Shown piece by piece: positions 7,434-16,868 of a stretch of DNA of 64,000 nucleotides. Position 1 is the first letter of the stretch; each line of letters begins with the position of its first letter. Below the pieces are notes generated by a model, which did not search any database, was not told the origin of the DNA, and was given only the letters and a program-made list of their open reading frames with translations. The stretch lies in assembly GCF_000018365.1 (NCBI RefSeq), contig NC_011529.1, forward strand, positions 1,426,001 through 1,490,000, read 5' to 3'. The position numbers and the translations under genes were made by a program. This stretch comes from Thermococcus onnurineus NA1 (GTDB lineage: Archaea > Methanobacteriota_B > Thermococci > Thermococcales > Thermococcaceae).

Positions 7434-8192
7434 TTGATAAAGAAAGTGAAAATTCTCAAGTGGCAAGATGGGCTCGTTCCCACCGAGGACTATATCTGCG
7501 TCGAGGAGACCTTTGAAATCTTCGCAGTACACGAAAAGGACGAAGAGTTTCTCGCCGAACTTCCTGCTTCACCCAACCAGCTGAAGGAACTTGGAGCCGG
7601 ATTCGTCGTGTGCGGAGGCTATGAAAGACCGGAGGACATAGTTGACGTATGGGTTGAGGGCAAGGAGATTTACGTGAAGTTGAAGGATACCCCCGCCACG
7701 GGCGAGCTGGTTGTGAAACACACCCCCTGCGGCGACCCCTACAGAATGAAGGAGGGCAGAATTCTCAGCAGGAAGGGCGAGGAAGTCAAAATAACCCCCG
7801 GCCTCGTATTGAAGATATCCTCCACGATGACAACGCTGGCTGAGACGTGGAGAAAGACAGGGGGCACCCACTGGGCGGCCCTCTTCGATTTGAACGCCAA
7901 TGTCGTTGCCTTCAGCGAGGACATAGGCAGGCACAACGCCGTCGATAAGGTCGTAGGATACGCCGTCCTCAACGGACTCGACCTTGAAAGGCTTATCCTG
8001 GCATCGAGCGGCAGGATGCCATACGGCATGGTAAGAAAGGCAGTCAACGCGGGCATTCCAGTAGTGGTGACGAAATCACCGCCGACGGACAAGGGCGTGG
8101 AGCTCGCCAGGGAGCACGGGGTAACCCTAATAGGCTTCGCGAGGGGAAGGCGCTTCAACGTGTACTCCGGGGAGCATCGATTATTGTTCTAA
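7434..8192 (+). CDS. fdhD: FdhD, formate dehydrogenase sulfur-transfer accessory protein
   Basis: About 252 residues with the FdhD core motifs TGGTHWAALF, EDIGRHNAVDKV, SSGRMPYGMV and KSPPT. FdhD carries sulfur from a cysteine desulfurase to the Mo/W-bis-pterin cofactor of formate dehydrogenase and is needed for its activity. The bacterial CxxC sulfur-carrying loop is here a single cysteine (HTPCGDP, near residue 103), so the transfer chemistry may differ. TTG 7434 is preceded at good distance by GAAGGTGGT; GTG 7425 is the alternative. It lies between frhB and the formate dehydrogenase operon, which fits its job. Confidence 0.9.
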   Translation: MIKKVKILKWQDGLVPTEDYICVEETFEIFAVHEKDEEFLAELPASPNQLKELGAGFVVCGGYERPEDIVDVWVEGKEIYVKLKDTPATGELVVKHTPCGDPYRMKEGRILSRKGEEVKITPGLVLKISSTMTTLAETWRKTGGTHWAALFDLNANVVAFSEDIGRHNAVDKVVGYAVLNGLDLERLILASSGRMPYGMVRKAVNAGIPVVVTKSPPTDKGVELAREHGVTLIGFARGRRFNVYSGEHRLLF

Positions 8193-8542
8193 GACTTATT
8201 CCTATTTTGTCCTAACTTCCCTCGCCCTAAGGGACAATACCTGATGAACGGCCAAACATGTCTATTAAGGGCATTCTTAATTCAATGTTCTACGTTCATA
8301 AATGACCTTAAGTGATTTTGTTTACCCCAGTATTTGGCAGTATACAAACAGACTTAAAAAAAGCCTTCTGAGGGCTTTATTTCGCTGTTTCTCAATGGAC
8401 ATAACCTTTTGTTAAAAACCAAGCTATTTAAAAAGTGTTTTAAGCCAAATAGAGAACTATTATTGAAAATCAAATAGCGTACAGTACACCATATAGAGTA
8501 CATTGGCGACCAAAAATGTCCCCCAATGTGGAGGTGTGGAGA
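8193..8542. promoter_or_regulatory. Intergenic region upstream of the formate hydrogenlyase operon
   Basis: A 350-bp AT-rich gap without a convincing gene. It holds a small hairpin (AAAGCC-7 nt loop-GGCTTT, 8360-8378), then the SurR-type site and TATA box described separately, and just before the operon start several overlapping GTAC words (8480-8502) that might be an operator. The first structured gene begins at 8543. Confidence 0.6.
8403..8433 (+). promoter_or_regulatory. SurR-type site and TATA box of the fdh-mfh-mnh operon
   Basis: AAC-CTTTT-GTT-AAA-AAC at 8403-8419 is the exact reverse orientation of the extended SurR motif GTTn3AACn5GTT. The TATA element (atttaaaaa, 8425-8433) follows after 5 bp. 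The arrangement is the same as at the frh promoter and suggests redox-dependent activation of formate hydrogenlyase. Confidence 0.7.
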
Positions 8543-10678
8543 ATGAGTGAAAGGCTCGTCCCCGTGGTCTGCCCCTACTGTGGTGTAGGGTGCAGGCTAT
8601 ACATCAGGAGTGTTGATGGCTATCCCGTAGGCATAGAATACGCCAAGGACATCCCCAACATCTCAAACGAACTCGGAAAGCTCTGCCCTAAAGGCAACGC
8701 CGTCGTTGAGTACCTCCTCGCAAAGGACAGGCTCAAGAGACCCCTCAAGGCCAAGGAACAGGGCAAGTTCGTTGAGATAAGCTGGAGCGAGGCAATAAAG
8801 GAGGTTGCCGAGAGGCTCAAGGCTTATGCCAAGGACGACCCGAACCAGCTCATGTTCTTCGGCTCTGCGAGAACATTCAACGAGCCCAACTACCTCGTCC
8901 AGAAGCTGGCCAGGATGCTCGGCACCAACAACGTTGATCACTGTGCAAGGCTCTGTCATGCACCGACCGTCACGGGTCTCAAGGCTGTTTTCGGTGCCGG
9001 CGCAATGACCAACACCTACAAGGACATTGAAGAGGCAAACGTCATCTTCATTATCGGCCACAACTACGCTGAGACCCACCCGGTTGGCTTCCGCTACGTC
9101 CTTAAGGCCAAGGAGAGGGGCGCTAAGGTCATAGTCGCTGACCCGAGGTTCACCAGGACGGCCTGGTTCGCCGACATATTCCTACAGCACTACCCGGGAA
9201 GCGACATTGCGCTGATAAACGGTCTCATCCACGTCATCATCAAGGAGCGGCTCTACGACGAGAAGTTCGTGAGGGAGAGATGCGTTGGCTTCGATGAAGT
9301 TGTGGCAGCCGTCGAGAAGTTCACACCCGAGTTCGTCGAGAAGGTAACCGGTGTCCCGGCGGAACTCATCATTGAAGCTGCAAGAACCTTCGCGACCGCA
9401 GGAAAGGGTGTCATAACCTGGGCCATGGGTCTAACCCAGCACACCCACGGAACTGAAAACGTCAAGCTCCTTGGAACGCTCGCGGCCATTTGCGGTTATC
9501 AGGGCAAAGAAGGTGCCGGCTGTTCCCCAATGCGCGGTCAGAACAACGTTCAGGGAGCATGTGACATGGCAGCCCTGCCGAACGTCTTCCCAGGCTATCA
9601 GGCCGTCACTGATCCTGAAAAGAGGAAGTTCTTTGAGGAGTTCTGGGGTGTTGAGCTGAGCGGCGAAGTTGGACTGACAACTGTGGAGGCTGCCTACGCG
9701 GCCGACAAGGGCAAGGTAAAGGCCTACTATGTCATGGGTGAGAACCCAGTCATAAGCGAGGCCAACGCCAACCACGTGATGCACACCCTCGAGAAGCTCG
9801 AGTTCATGGTCGTCCAGGATATCGTCCCGACCCCAACTATGGAGTATGCAGATATAGTTCTGCCGGCCGCGGCCATGCTCGAGAACGAGGGTTCTCTGAC
9901 CAATACAGAGAGGCGCGTGCAGTGGAGCTTCCAGGCGGTAAAACCACCCGGAGAAGCAAGGCCCGACTGGTGGATTCTTAGCGAGGTCGGTAAGGCCATC
10001 GGTTTTGACAAGACCGGATCCGGTGGATTCGTCTACAATGATGCAGCCGACGTTCTCAGGGAAATCAACGCCTGTACTCCGCAGTATCGCGGTATAACTC
10101 CAGAGAGGCTCAAGGAGAACCTTGCAGGACTCCACTGGCCGTGCCCAAGCGAGGACCATCCAGGAACGAGGGTCCTCTACAAGGAGAAGTTCCTCACTCC
10201 CAGCGGAAAGGCCAACCTCGCGGCCGTTCCGGAGTACAAGGGACCAGTCGAAATGCCGGACGAAGAGTATCCGTTCCTCCTTACGACCCACAGATACGTC
10301 GGAATGTACCACACCGCAACCATGACCATGAGGAGCTGCGCACTCAAGAAGCGCTGGCCAGAACCCCTCGCCGAGATACACCCGGATGACGCAGTGAAGC
10401 TCGGAATAAAGAGTGGAGACTGGGTTAAGGTCGTCACAAGGAGAGGAGCATATCCGATTAAGGCAAAGGTCACCCGGGCTGTCAAGAAGGGCGTAATAGC
10501 TGTCCCGTGGCACTGGGGAGCAAACGTCCTCACCAACGATGCCCTCGACCCGGTAGCAAAGATACCGGAAACCAAAGCCTGTGCCTGTAATGTCGCCAAG
10601 ATCACAGAAGAAGAGGCCAGGAAGCTCATGGAGAAACTCCCACCACTCATACCCAAGATTGAGGTCGTTAGGGGGTGA
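8543..10678 (+). CDS. fdhA: Formate dehydrogenase catalytic subunit (Mo/W-bis-pterin)
   Basis: A 711-residue molybdopterin oxidoreductase. The N-terminal [4Fe-4S] motif is CPYCGVGC...LCPKG (C10, C13, C17, C48). The active-site residue is cysteine, not selenocysteine: HCARLCH, C138-H139, at the position of Sec140-His141 in E. coli FdhF. MGQ-binding motifs (FIIGHNYAETHP, VMGENP, C-terminal LLTTHRYVGMYHT) are present. Length equals FdhF, and no membrane anchor is seen. It oxidises formate to CO2 and passes electrons to the next gene product. ATG 8543 follows GGAGGTG by 6 bp; ATG 8516 upstream is less likely. First gene of a long operon. Confidence 0.95.
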   Translation: MSERLVPVVCPYCGVGCRLYIRSVDGYPVGIEYAKDIPNISNELGKLCPKGNAVVEYLLAKDRLKRPLKAKEQGKFVEISWSEAIKEVAERLKAYAKDDPNQLMFFGSARTFNEPNYLVQKLARMLGTNNVDHCARLCHAPTVTGLKAVFGAGAMTNTYKDIEEANVIFIIGHNYAETHPVGFRYVLKAKERGAKVIVADPRFTRTAWFADIFLQHYPGSDIALINGLIHVIIKERLYDEKFVRERCVGFDEVVAAVEKFTPEFVEKVTGVPAELIIEAARTFATAGKGVITWAMGLTQHTHGTENVKLLGTLAAICGYQGKEGAGCSPMRGQNNVQGACDMAALPNVFPGYQAVTDPEKRKFFEEFWGVELSGEVGLTTVEAAYAADKGKVKAYYVMGENPVISEANANHVMHTLEKLEFMVVQDIVPTPTMEYADIVLPAAAMLENEGSLTNTERRVQWSFQAVKPPGEARPDWWILSEVGKAIGFDKTGSGGFVYNDAADVLREINACTPQYRGITPERLKENLAGLHWPCPSEDHPGTRVLYKEKFLTPSGKANLAAVPEYKGPVEMPDEEYPFLLTTHRYVGMYHTATMTMRSCALKKRWPEPLAEIHPDDAVKLGIKSGDWVKVVTRRGAYPIKAKVTRAVKKGVIAVPWHWGANVLTNDALDPVAKIPETKACACNVAKITEEEARKLMEKLPPLIPKIEVVRG

Positions 10679-10683
10679 ATTAA

Positions 10684-11184
10684 ATGGCTAGAAAGACCGT
10701 CTTTATTGACTTTTCAAAGTGCATCGAGTGCCGCGCCTGTGAGGTAGCTTGCGAGCGCGAACACAGTGGAATGTCATTCATCAGCGTCTTTGAGTGGCAG
10801 GAAATGGCCGCTATGGCCCTCAACTGCCGCCACTGTGAGAAGGCTCCCTGTGTTGAGGTCTGTCCAACCAACGCCCTCTACCGCGACAAGGATGGAGCAG
10901 TCCTGCTCGCTCCACAGAAGTGTATCGGCTGTCTCATGTGCGGCATAGTCTGTCCCTTTGGAATACCCGAGCTCGATCTCATCAACAAGATAATGGGCAA
11001 ATGTGACCTCTGCGCCCACAGGAGAGCCGAAGGAAAGCTTCCAGCCTGTGTTGAGACCTGTCCAACAGATGCTCTCATCTACGGCGACTTCAACGAGATA
11101 GTCAAGAAGAGAAGGGAGAAGTTTACGGAGAAAACCATAGAACTCGCCAAAACTGCAGAGCGCATCCCGCTGACGGGGGTGTGA
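10684..11184 (+). CDS. fdhB: Polyferredoxin electron-transfer subunit (HycB/HydN-like)
   Basis: A 166-residue protein with sixteen cysteines arranged for four [4Fe-4S] clusters: CIECRACEVAC, then CRHCEKAPCVEVCP, CIGCLMCGIVCPFG, and CDLCAHR...ACVETCP. This is the HycB/NrfC/DMSO reductase B family. It should carry electrons from FdhA to the Mfh hydrogenase module. It begins 5 bp after fdhA with GGGGGTGA as ribosome binding site. Confidence 0.93.
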   Translation: MARKTVFIDFSKCIECRACEVACEREHSGMSFISVFEWQEMAAMALNCRHCEKAPCVEVCPTNALYRDKDGAVLLAPQKCIGCLMCGIVCPFGIPELDLINKIMGKCDLCAHRRAEGKLPACVETCPTDALIYGDFNEIVKKRREKFTEKTIELAKTAERIPLTGV

Positions 11185-11188
11185 TAGC

Positions 11189-12631
11189 ATGGAAGAGCTT
11201 TTTATTCTTTCCTTTTCAATTCCGCTGGTTGGAGGCCTTTTACTGTTCAAACTCGACGGTAAAAGAGCGGATTACTTCATGCTCATCACTGTCATCCTTG
11301 CCACAATACTCAATCTCGCGGGAGTTTATGAGTTCTATTCCTCTGGGATGCCTACTATACACAAAACTCTCGTGAGCTCCACAACCCTCGGTGAGGTCTA
11401 CGGTCTCTTGATAGACCCAATGAGTGTGTGCGTTGGCCTGGTTGTGATAACAGCCGGACTGCTTTTTATGATCTATGCAAAAGACTATATGAGCCCGGAG
11501 AACAAAGAGCACCCAGTCTATGAGGATAAGGGTAGGTTTTACGCTTGGATGGTGCTCTTTATCGGAGCAACACTCGCATTCATTTACTCCTCGTCGGTTC
11601 TCCAGCTGCTGATATTCTTCGAAATTATGAGCCTCGCCTGTTGGGGTGTAGCAGGCTATTATGGAAGTAAAAAGGCCAAAAGGGCAGCATATAAAGCGTT
11701 GCTTGTTACCAACTTTGGAGCGGTGATAGGTCTATACACCGCGGTAGGTATAGGAATCACACACCTTCACGACCTGAGCATATTTGCATATTCTGGCCTC
11801 AATGACAGCCTTAAACTCGTCGTTTTTATCGGGGTCATGATAGCTGCTTTTACCAAGAGTGCCCAGTTTCCGCTTTATTCATGGCTCCCAGATGCAATGG
11901 TCGCCCCAACACCTGCTTCAGCCTTCCTCCACGGTGCAGCGATGGTTGAGATGGGTGTCTACCTGCTGGCCAGATTCATCCAGTTCATGAATCCCATACC
12001 CAAAGAAGGATTTTACGTCATGGCAGCCCTCATCATCGCCACTCAGATAATCTGCATCCTGATGTATCCTCTCCAGAAGAGCGCGAAGAGGCTGCTCGCC
12101 TACTCAACAATAGCAGAGTCTGGACTGATGTACGTGGCCCTTGCGACGGCAGTCCTCGGGTTGCAGGGGGGACTTCAGGCTTCAATGTTCCAGCTATTCA
12201 ACCATGCCTACATCAAAGGTCTCGCTTTCCTGACGGCTGGAACGTTCAGCTACGCCCTGGGAACCCTTGAGATGGACAGGATAAAGGGCCTCATTAAATC
12301 CCCTGTGGTCGGCTACAGCTGGACCTTTGCCCTGCTTGGTTTAGCTGGCGTTCCACCATTCGGCGTGTTCTTCGGAAAGCTGGGAATACTCAGCAATGCC
12401 AAGGCAATGGAAGAGAGCGTCCTCATCATTGCCATGTTTGTTTTACTTCTCCTCGACTCAGCAGTGTTCCTCATGGTGTCTCTGAAGAGGATACACGGCA
12501 TGGTCTTCAGCGAGGGCGGAGAAGAAGTCGAGATTACACCACTGATGAAGGCTGTGATGGTTATCCTGCTCGTCCTGGCCATGCTGGCCCCGTACATAGC
12601 GTATCCACTGATCGTCAAAGTGGGGTGGTGA
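11189..12631 (+). CDS. Mfh antiporter-like membrane subunit 1 (NuoL/M/N family)
   Basis: A 480-residue protein with about 14 membrane spans and the proton_antipo_M core. The signature TKSAQFPLYSWLPDAM near residues 225-240, then HGAAMVEMGVYLL, holds conserved charged residues of the ion path. Family members move H+ or Na+ in complex I, Mrp antiporters and group 4 hydrogenases. It follows fdhB by 4 bp and is the first of three such subunits in this operon. Confidence 0.9.
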   Translation: MEELFILSFSIPLVGGLLLFKLDGKRADYFMLITVILATILNLAGVYEFYSSGMPTIHKTLVSSTTLGEVYGLLIDPMSVCVGLVVITAGLLFMIYAKDYMSPENKEHPVYEDKGRFYAWMVLFIGATLAFIYSSSVLQLLIFFEIMSLACWGVAGYYGSKKAKRAAYKALLVTNFGAVIGLYTAVGIGITHLHDLSIFAYSGLNDSLKLVVFIGVMIAAFTKSAQFPLYSWLPDAMVAPTPASAFLHGAAMVEMGVYLLARFIQFMNPIPKEGFYVMAALIIATQIICILMYPLQKSAKRLLAYSTIAESGLMYVALATAVLGLQGGLQASMFQLFNHAYIKGLAFLTAGTFSYALGTLEMDRIKGLIKSPVVGYSWTFALLGLAGVPPFGVFFGKLGILSNAKAMEESVLIIAMFVLLLLDSAVFLMVSLKRIHGMVFSEGGEEVEITPLMKAVMVILLVLAMLAPYIAYPLIVKVGW

Positions 12632-12634
12632 AAA

Positions 12635-13849
12635 ATGTTCGACGTAACGCTCACTCTTTCACTCGATAGAACTGCAGTGTTCTTCGTACTCAACGTCGCG
12701 ATACTCGGCATAGCGGCGCTAGTTGCATCGTTCAGATACATGAGGATATACGAGTTCAAACCAAAGATACCCTACTACCCAACGCTCGCCATCTTCATAG
12801 TCTCGATGCTTCTCATCCCAATGGTCCAGGACTGGCTCAGTTTCCTCTTCCTCTGGGAGATAATGACTCTCGCCTCATACTTCCTGATAATCTACGACTG
12901 GCCGGAGGAGAGCGTCAAGAAGGCCGGCTGGAAGTACTTCGTGACCATGCACCTCTTCGACACATCTCCCCTCATGCTGGCAGTGACTATGTACTACGCC
13001 TTCCATGGAACGTTCAACTTTGGGGCCATAACGGAGTACAGCAATGCCATAGTCGCTCTCTTTCTCCTGGGATTTGCGGCCAAGGCCGGCCTCTTCCCGC
13101 TCCACTTCTGGTTACCGGACGCCCACCCGGCCGCACCGAGCCCGGTCTCAGCCTTGATGAGTGGTGCCATGGTCGAACTCGGCCTCTACGGAACCATCAG
13201 GGTTCTCAATGCTGTGGGATGGAGCGTCGCAACCTGGATAGTCTATCTCATCGGCGCTATGGCAGTGCTCAGCATGCTGGCTGCCATATTCAGCTACGCC
13301 CTCCAGGACGACGTCAAGAGGCTCTTCGCATGGTCCACCATCGACAACATGGGCTGGATGTATCTGCTCATCCTGGCAGGCCTCCTTGGCGTTTCAGGAG
13401 TGGAGAAGGGCGTTGACTACTACGTCGTGGCACATGGACTCGCGAAGGCGGCGGCGTTCATATCAACGGGTGCCCTCCTCTACGTTTTCGGTACGAGGAG
13501 CCTGAAGAAGGCAAAAGGTATGATGAACACTGACAGCCTCACCGCGGGACTCATGATGGCCTCAATATTCGCCCTCGAAGGTGTTCCGCCCTTCAACCTC
13601 TTCATGAACAAGCTCAATGTGATAAAGACTCTCCTGACGGTCAGCCCGGCCCTGGCATACTTCACGGCCCTTGAGTGGGTGATAGCGTTCATACTGTTCC
13701 TCAGAGTGGTTCACGCCTACATCCTCAGCGAAGGTGAACCAGAGGCCAAGAGAAAGCTTGCTGGAAGCATAGCCCTCTCCGTGATAGTCCTGCTCATCCT
13801 CTCCATGGTAAGCCAGTTCGTCTGCGACTACATATGGGTGAGGTGGTGA
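12635..13849 (+). CDS. Mfh antiporter-like membrane subunit 2 (NuoL/M/N family)
   Basis: A 404-residue, roughly 11-12-span homologue of the previous protein, with the motif AKAGLFPLHFWLPDAHPAAP (around residue 150) followed by ALMSGAMVELGLY. It is shorter than most family members at the N-terminus. Being adjacent to and paralogous with two others, it should form one of a row of ion-translocating modules in the formate hydrogenlyase membrane arm. Three bases separate it from the previous gene; GGTGGTGAAAA precedes ATG. Confidence 0.88.
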   Translation: MFDVTLTLSLDRTAVFFVLNVAILGIAALVASFRYMRIYEFKPKIPYYPTLAIFIVSMLLIPMVQDWLSFLFLWEIMTLASYFLIIYDWPEESVKKAGWKYFVTMHLFDTSPLMLAVTMYYAFHGTFNFGAITEYSNAIVALFLLGFAAKAGLFPLHFWLPDAHPAAPSPVSALMSGAMVELGLYGTIRVLNAVGWSVATWIVYLIGAMAVLSMLAAIFSYALQDDVKRLFAWSTIDNMGWMYLLILAGLLGVSGVEKGVDYYVVAHGLAKAAAFISTGALLYVFGTRSLKKAKGMMNTDSLTAGLMMASIFALEGVPPFNLFMNKLNVIKTLLTVSPALAYFTALEWVIAFILFLRVVHAYILSEGEPEAKRKLAGSIALSVIVLLILSMVSQFVCDYIWVRW

Positions 13850-13851
13850 AG

Positions 13852-15924
13852 ATGGAGGGACTCTTTACGCTCGCCGTCATCCTGTATTTCCTCTCCATAC
13901 CCGCAGCGTTAGCCCTCAAAAGGAGCTTCAAGGCTTCAATCAGCATTGGCCACATACTCACGGCTCTAGCCTCCATAGCTCTGTTAGCATTTACCTTTGT
14001 GTCAATACCAGATATCCTCAGCGGGAAGGCCATAGAATTCACATATGACTTAGGAGTGGCCCAGATTCCGTTCCAGATTGATGGGCTCTCGCTGATAATG
14101 TGCTTCATCTTCGGCGCCCTCGGACTTGCAGCGTCAATATATTCCCCGAGATACATGGCAATCTACGAGAAGTCAGGCAGAGGCTGGATGTACATAACCA
14201 TATATTCAGTGTTTATGCTCTCCATGATACTCATAGTAACAATAGCCAACATGTTCTGGTTCATTTTCCTCTGGGAGGTCATGACGTTTACATCGTACCT
14301 CCTGACGATCTGGGAAAGCGACAAAGAGGATGTCAGAAAAGCCGGCTGGAAGTACTTCGTGACCATGCACATAGTGAGCACACTGCCACTGATAATCGCC
14401 CTCGCCCTGCTGTATGCAGACGTTAGCTCAATCGAGGGACTTAACTTTGAGAGTCTAGCGGCCTTAAAACTAAGCCCAGTATTCTACGCCCTCTTCCTGA
14501 TAGGCTTTGGAAGCAAGTCAGGCGTTGTCCCGCTGCACTTCTGGGCCCCGGAGGCCTATACGGTCGCCCCGAGCAACGTCTCCGCTCTAATGGCTGGAGC
14601 ACTGGAGAAGGTCGCGGTCTATGCCCTGATAAGGACTACATGCTTTATCATGAAGCCAAACGAGACTTTCGGATATGCAGTTGCCCTGCTTGGAACAGTA
14701 ACCCTGACAGTTGGAACCCTCTACGCGTTGAAGCAGACCGATGCCAAGAGACTTTTGGCCTACCACAGTATCGGCCAGATAGGCTACATCTGGCTCGGCA
14801 TGGGCGTTGGGATAGTTTTCATAGCCAGGGGAGATATGTACTCAGCCTTCGGAGCCATAGCCCTAGCATCAAGTCTGTACCACCTCGTTAACCACACGTT
14901 CTTCAAGGGACTGCTCTTCCTGTCGACGGGCTCAATATTCTACAGAACCCGCAGCAGGGATCTCAACCAGCTGAGAGGTCTGGCTAAACTGATGCCCTTT
15001 ACGGCGCTCTTCACATTCATAGCCGCAATGTCAATAGCTGGAACTCCTCCGTTCAACGGCTTTATGAGCAAGTGGATGATTTATCAGTCAACGTTCCTCT
15101 CGGGCAACGGCCTGATAGTGTTCTTTGGAGTGATGGCCCTCTTCATAAGCGCAGCAACGCTGGCTTCATTCATCAAGTTCTACACAACCGCATTTGGAGG
15201 AGAACCTACTGAGTTTACGAAGGATGCTGAGGAAGTTCCATCCCCTATGCTCATCGCCAAGGGCTTCCTGGCTTCACTCTGCATCCTCCTTGGACTGGTT
15301 CCAAGCCTCATCCTGCCGATACTGCTTTCGCCAGGGGCAGCCCTAGCCGGTATAGATGTCTCAGGACTGATGGACACAAACTACTGGCTTGTCACGATTA
15401 AAGCTCCGCTTATGCCGACAGGGGCAGAGAGCTACTTCAAACCGCTACTCTTTGCGACACTCTTCGGCGTGATCTTCCTCGGCATGTACCTGCTCTTCCC
15501 AATCTCAAAGAAAACCTACAGACCCTGGACCCTCGGTGAGCCCGTGGCGATGGAGCACTACAAGTTCAAGGCGATAAACTACTACGAACCCTTCGAGGAG
15601 TACATCCACCCGCTCTACCACACCGGCCACGTTCTCAGCGAGTTCGGATCTGCCCTGATTGGCGCAGTCGCCAATGCGTACGTCTCAACAACAAGGGCTC
15701 TCCACAGAGTATGCGATTCTATAAGCAAGAGTGTGGCCGGGATCGGAAAAGAGTACGAGAAGAAGTGCCCCGAAGTCTACCTTGACGAATACTTCCTTGC
15801 CCCACTGGTCAAGATAGTGAGGGTCTCAGGAGTGCTTCTAGATGAGGGATTCATGAGGCCAAATGCAGCGTTCACAATAGCCCTGGTAACTCTGGCGGTT
15901 ATACTTGCCCTGATGGTGCTGTGA
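13852..15924 (+). CDS. Mfh antiporter-like membrane subunit 3, long form (HycC/HyfB-like)
   Basis: A 690-residue antiporter-like subunit. The core has KSGVVPLHFWAPEAYTVAP near residue 225 and TFFKGLLFLSTGS near 360. The C-terminal 150 residues add a cytoplasmic stretch and a last membrane span, as in HycC/HyfB, where this part works like the lateral helix of NuoL. ATG 13852 has GAGGTGGTGA just before it; ATG 13834 lies inside the previous gene. It probably anchors the antiporter row to the hydrogenase. Confidence 0.9.
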   Translation: MEGLFTLAVILYFLSIPAALALKRSFKASISIGHILTALASIALLAFTFVSIPDILSGKAIEFTYDLGVAQIPFQIDGLSLIMCFIFGALGLAASIYSPRYMAIYEKSGRGWMYITIYSVFMLSMILIVTIANMFWFIFLWEVMTFTSYLLTIWESDKEDVRKAGWKYFVTMHIVSTLPLIIALALLYADVSSIEGLNFESLAALKLSPVFYALFLIGFGSKSGVVPLHFWAPEAYTVAPSNVSALMAGALEKVAVYALIRTTCFIMKPNETFGYAVALLGTVTLTVGTLYALKQTDAKRLLAYHSIGQIGYIWLGMGVGIVFIARGDMYSAFGAIALASSLYHLVNHTFFKGLLFLSTGSIFYRTRSRDLNQLRGLAKLMPFTALFTFIAAMSIAGTPPFNGFMSKWMIYQSTFLSGNGLIVFFGVMALFISAATLASFIKFYTTAFGGEPTEFTKDAEEVPSPMLIAKGFLASLCILLGLVPSLILPILLSPGAALAGIDVSGLMDTNYWLVTIKAPLMPTGAESYFKPLLFATLFGVIFLGMYLLFPISKKTYRPWTLGEPVAMEHYKFKAINYYEPFEEYIHPLYHTGHVLSEFGSALIGAVANAYVSTTRALHRVCDSISKSVAGIGKEYEKKCPEVYLDEYFLAPLVKIVRVSGVLLDEGFMRPNAAFTIALVTLAVILALMVL

Positions 15925-15934
15925 GGTGGTGAAG

Positions 15935-16858
15935 ATGACGCTCGAAAAAATTGCATTCGCGGCCCTTTCACTGATGATAATCATCCTCCTTCCGCCCCTC
16001 CTCGACGGAATAAGCAGAAAGATCAAGGCTACCGTCCAAGAGAGGCAGGGGCCCCCCGTCTTCCAGACCTACTATGACCTCTCAAGCCTGCTCTCAATGG
16101 AGCCGATCCTTCCAACGGACAGACTGGGCTTCCTCATAGCTCCCTATGTGGCCTTTGCTTCAGCAGTCTCAGCCGCCCTGCTCCTCCCCTTCGGGAACTT
16201 CGTCCCAGTGGCCTTCACAGGGGACATCTTCGTCTTCCTCTACGTGCTGGCGATATTCTCGATATCGATGATGATGGCAGGCTTCCTCGTGAACAACACC
16301 TACTCAAACGCGGGTGCCAACAGGGAGATGATGCTCATCCTCAGCGTGGAGCCGATACTGGGAATAGCGATAGGCATACTCGCGCTTAAGACCCACTCGC
16401 TCAGCGTGAGCGGAATTCCACTCAACCTCAGCCTCACACCCTCCGTTGTCCTCGCTTTCATCTTCCTCGCCTACGCCGTCTATACTGAGTGCGCCTTCAT
16501 ACCCTTCGACATAGCCGAGGCCGAAACGGAGATACTTGAGGGTCCACTCGTCGAGTACAGCGGGAAGCTGCTTGGAATCTTCAAGTGGGCCATGCTGATA
16601 AAGCGCGTAGCCCTGATATGGCTGTTCGCGAGCTTCATAGTCATTCCAGTCATGAAGGGGTTCGTCGACATCACGACGCCCTACGGTGGTGCAGTAACGC
16701 TCGCGGCACAGCTGGTACTCCTGGTGGTCTTCTACGTCATGTCGGCCATCATAGAGTCAACGACGGCCCGTATGAAGGTAATCCAGGCCATCAGGCAGAA
16801 CACGGTGATATTCCTTGCGGGAATAGTCGCGCTGGTGATAGCTTCCCTGGGATGGTGA
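15935..16858 (+). CDS. Mfh NuoH/HycD-type membrane subunit
   Basis: About 307 residues and eight membrane spans. The NuoH family loops are clear: QERQGPPVFQTYYDL near residue 34, and FIPFDIAEAETEILEGPLVEYSG near residue 190, with the acidic residues that couple redox chemistry to ion movement. It docks the soluble hydrogenase module to the membrane. GTG codons at 15926/15929 lie inside the ribosome binding site, so ATG 15935 is preferred. Confidence 0.92.
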   Translation: MTLEKIAFAALSLMIIILLPPLLDGISRKIKATVQERQGPPVFQTYYDLSSLLSMEPILPTDRLGFLIAPYVAFASAVSAALLLPFGNFVPVAFTGDIFVFLYVLAIFSISMMMAGFLVNNTYSNAGANREMMLILSVEPILGIAIGILALKTHSLSVSGIPLNLSLTPSVVLAFIFLAYAVYTECAFIPFDIAEAETEILEGPLVEYSGKLLGIFKWAMLIKRVALIWLFASFIVIPVMKGFVDITTPYGGAVTLAAQLVLLVVFYVMSAIIESTTARMKVIQAIRQNTVIFLAGIVALVIASLGW

Positions 16859-16868
16859 GGTGGTGCTC

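Noticed and set aside
8360-8378. Hairpin as rho-independent-type terminator of fdhD
   Set aside because: Six-base stem of weak stability with no following U-run; archaeal termination usually depends on a T run alone.
8954-8959. Selenocysteine in FdhA
   Set aside because: The active-site codon is TGT (cysteine), in frame, with no UGA in the gene.
9431-10513. 360-codon open frame antisense to fdhA
   Set aside because: Lies wholly within formate dehydrogenase, with no motif or start signal.
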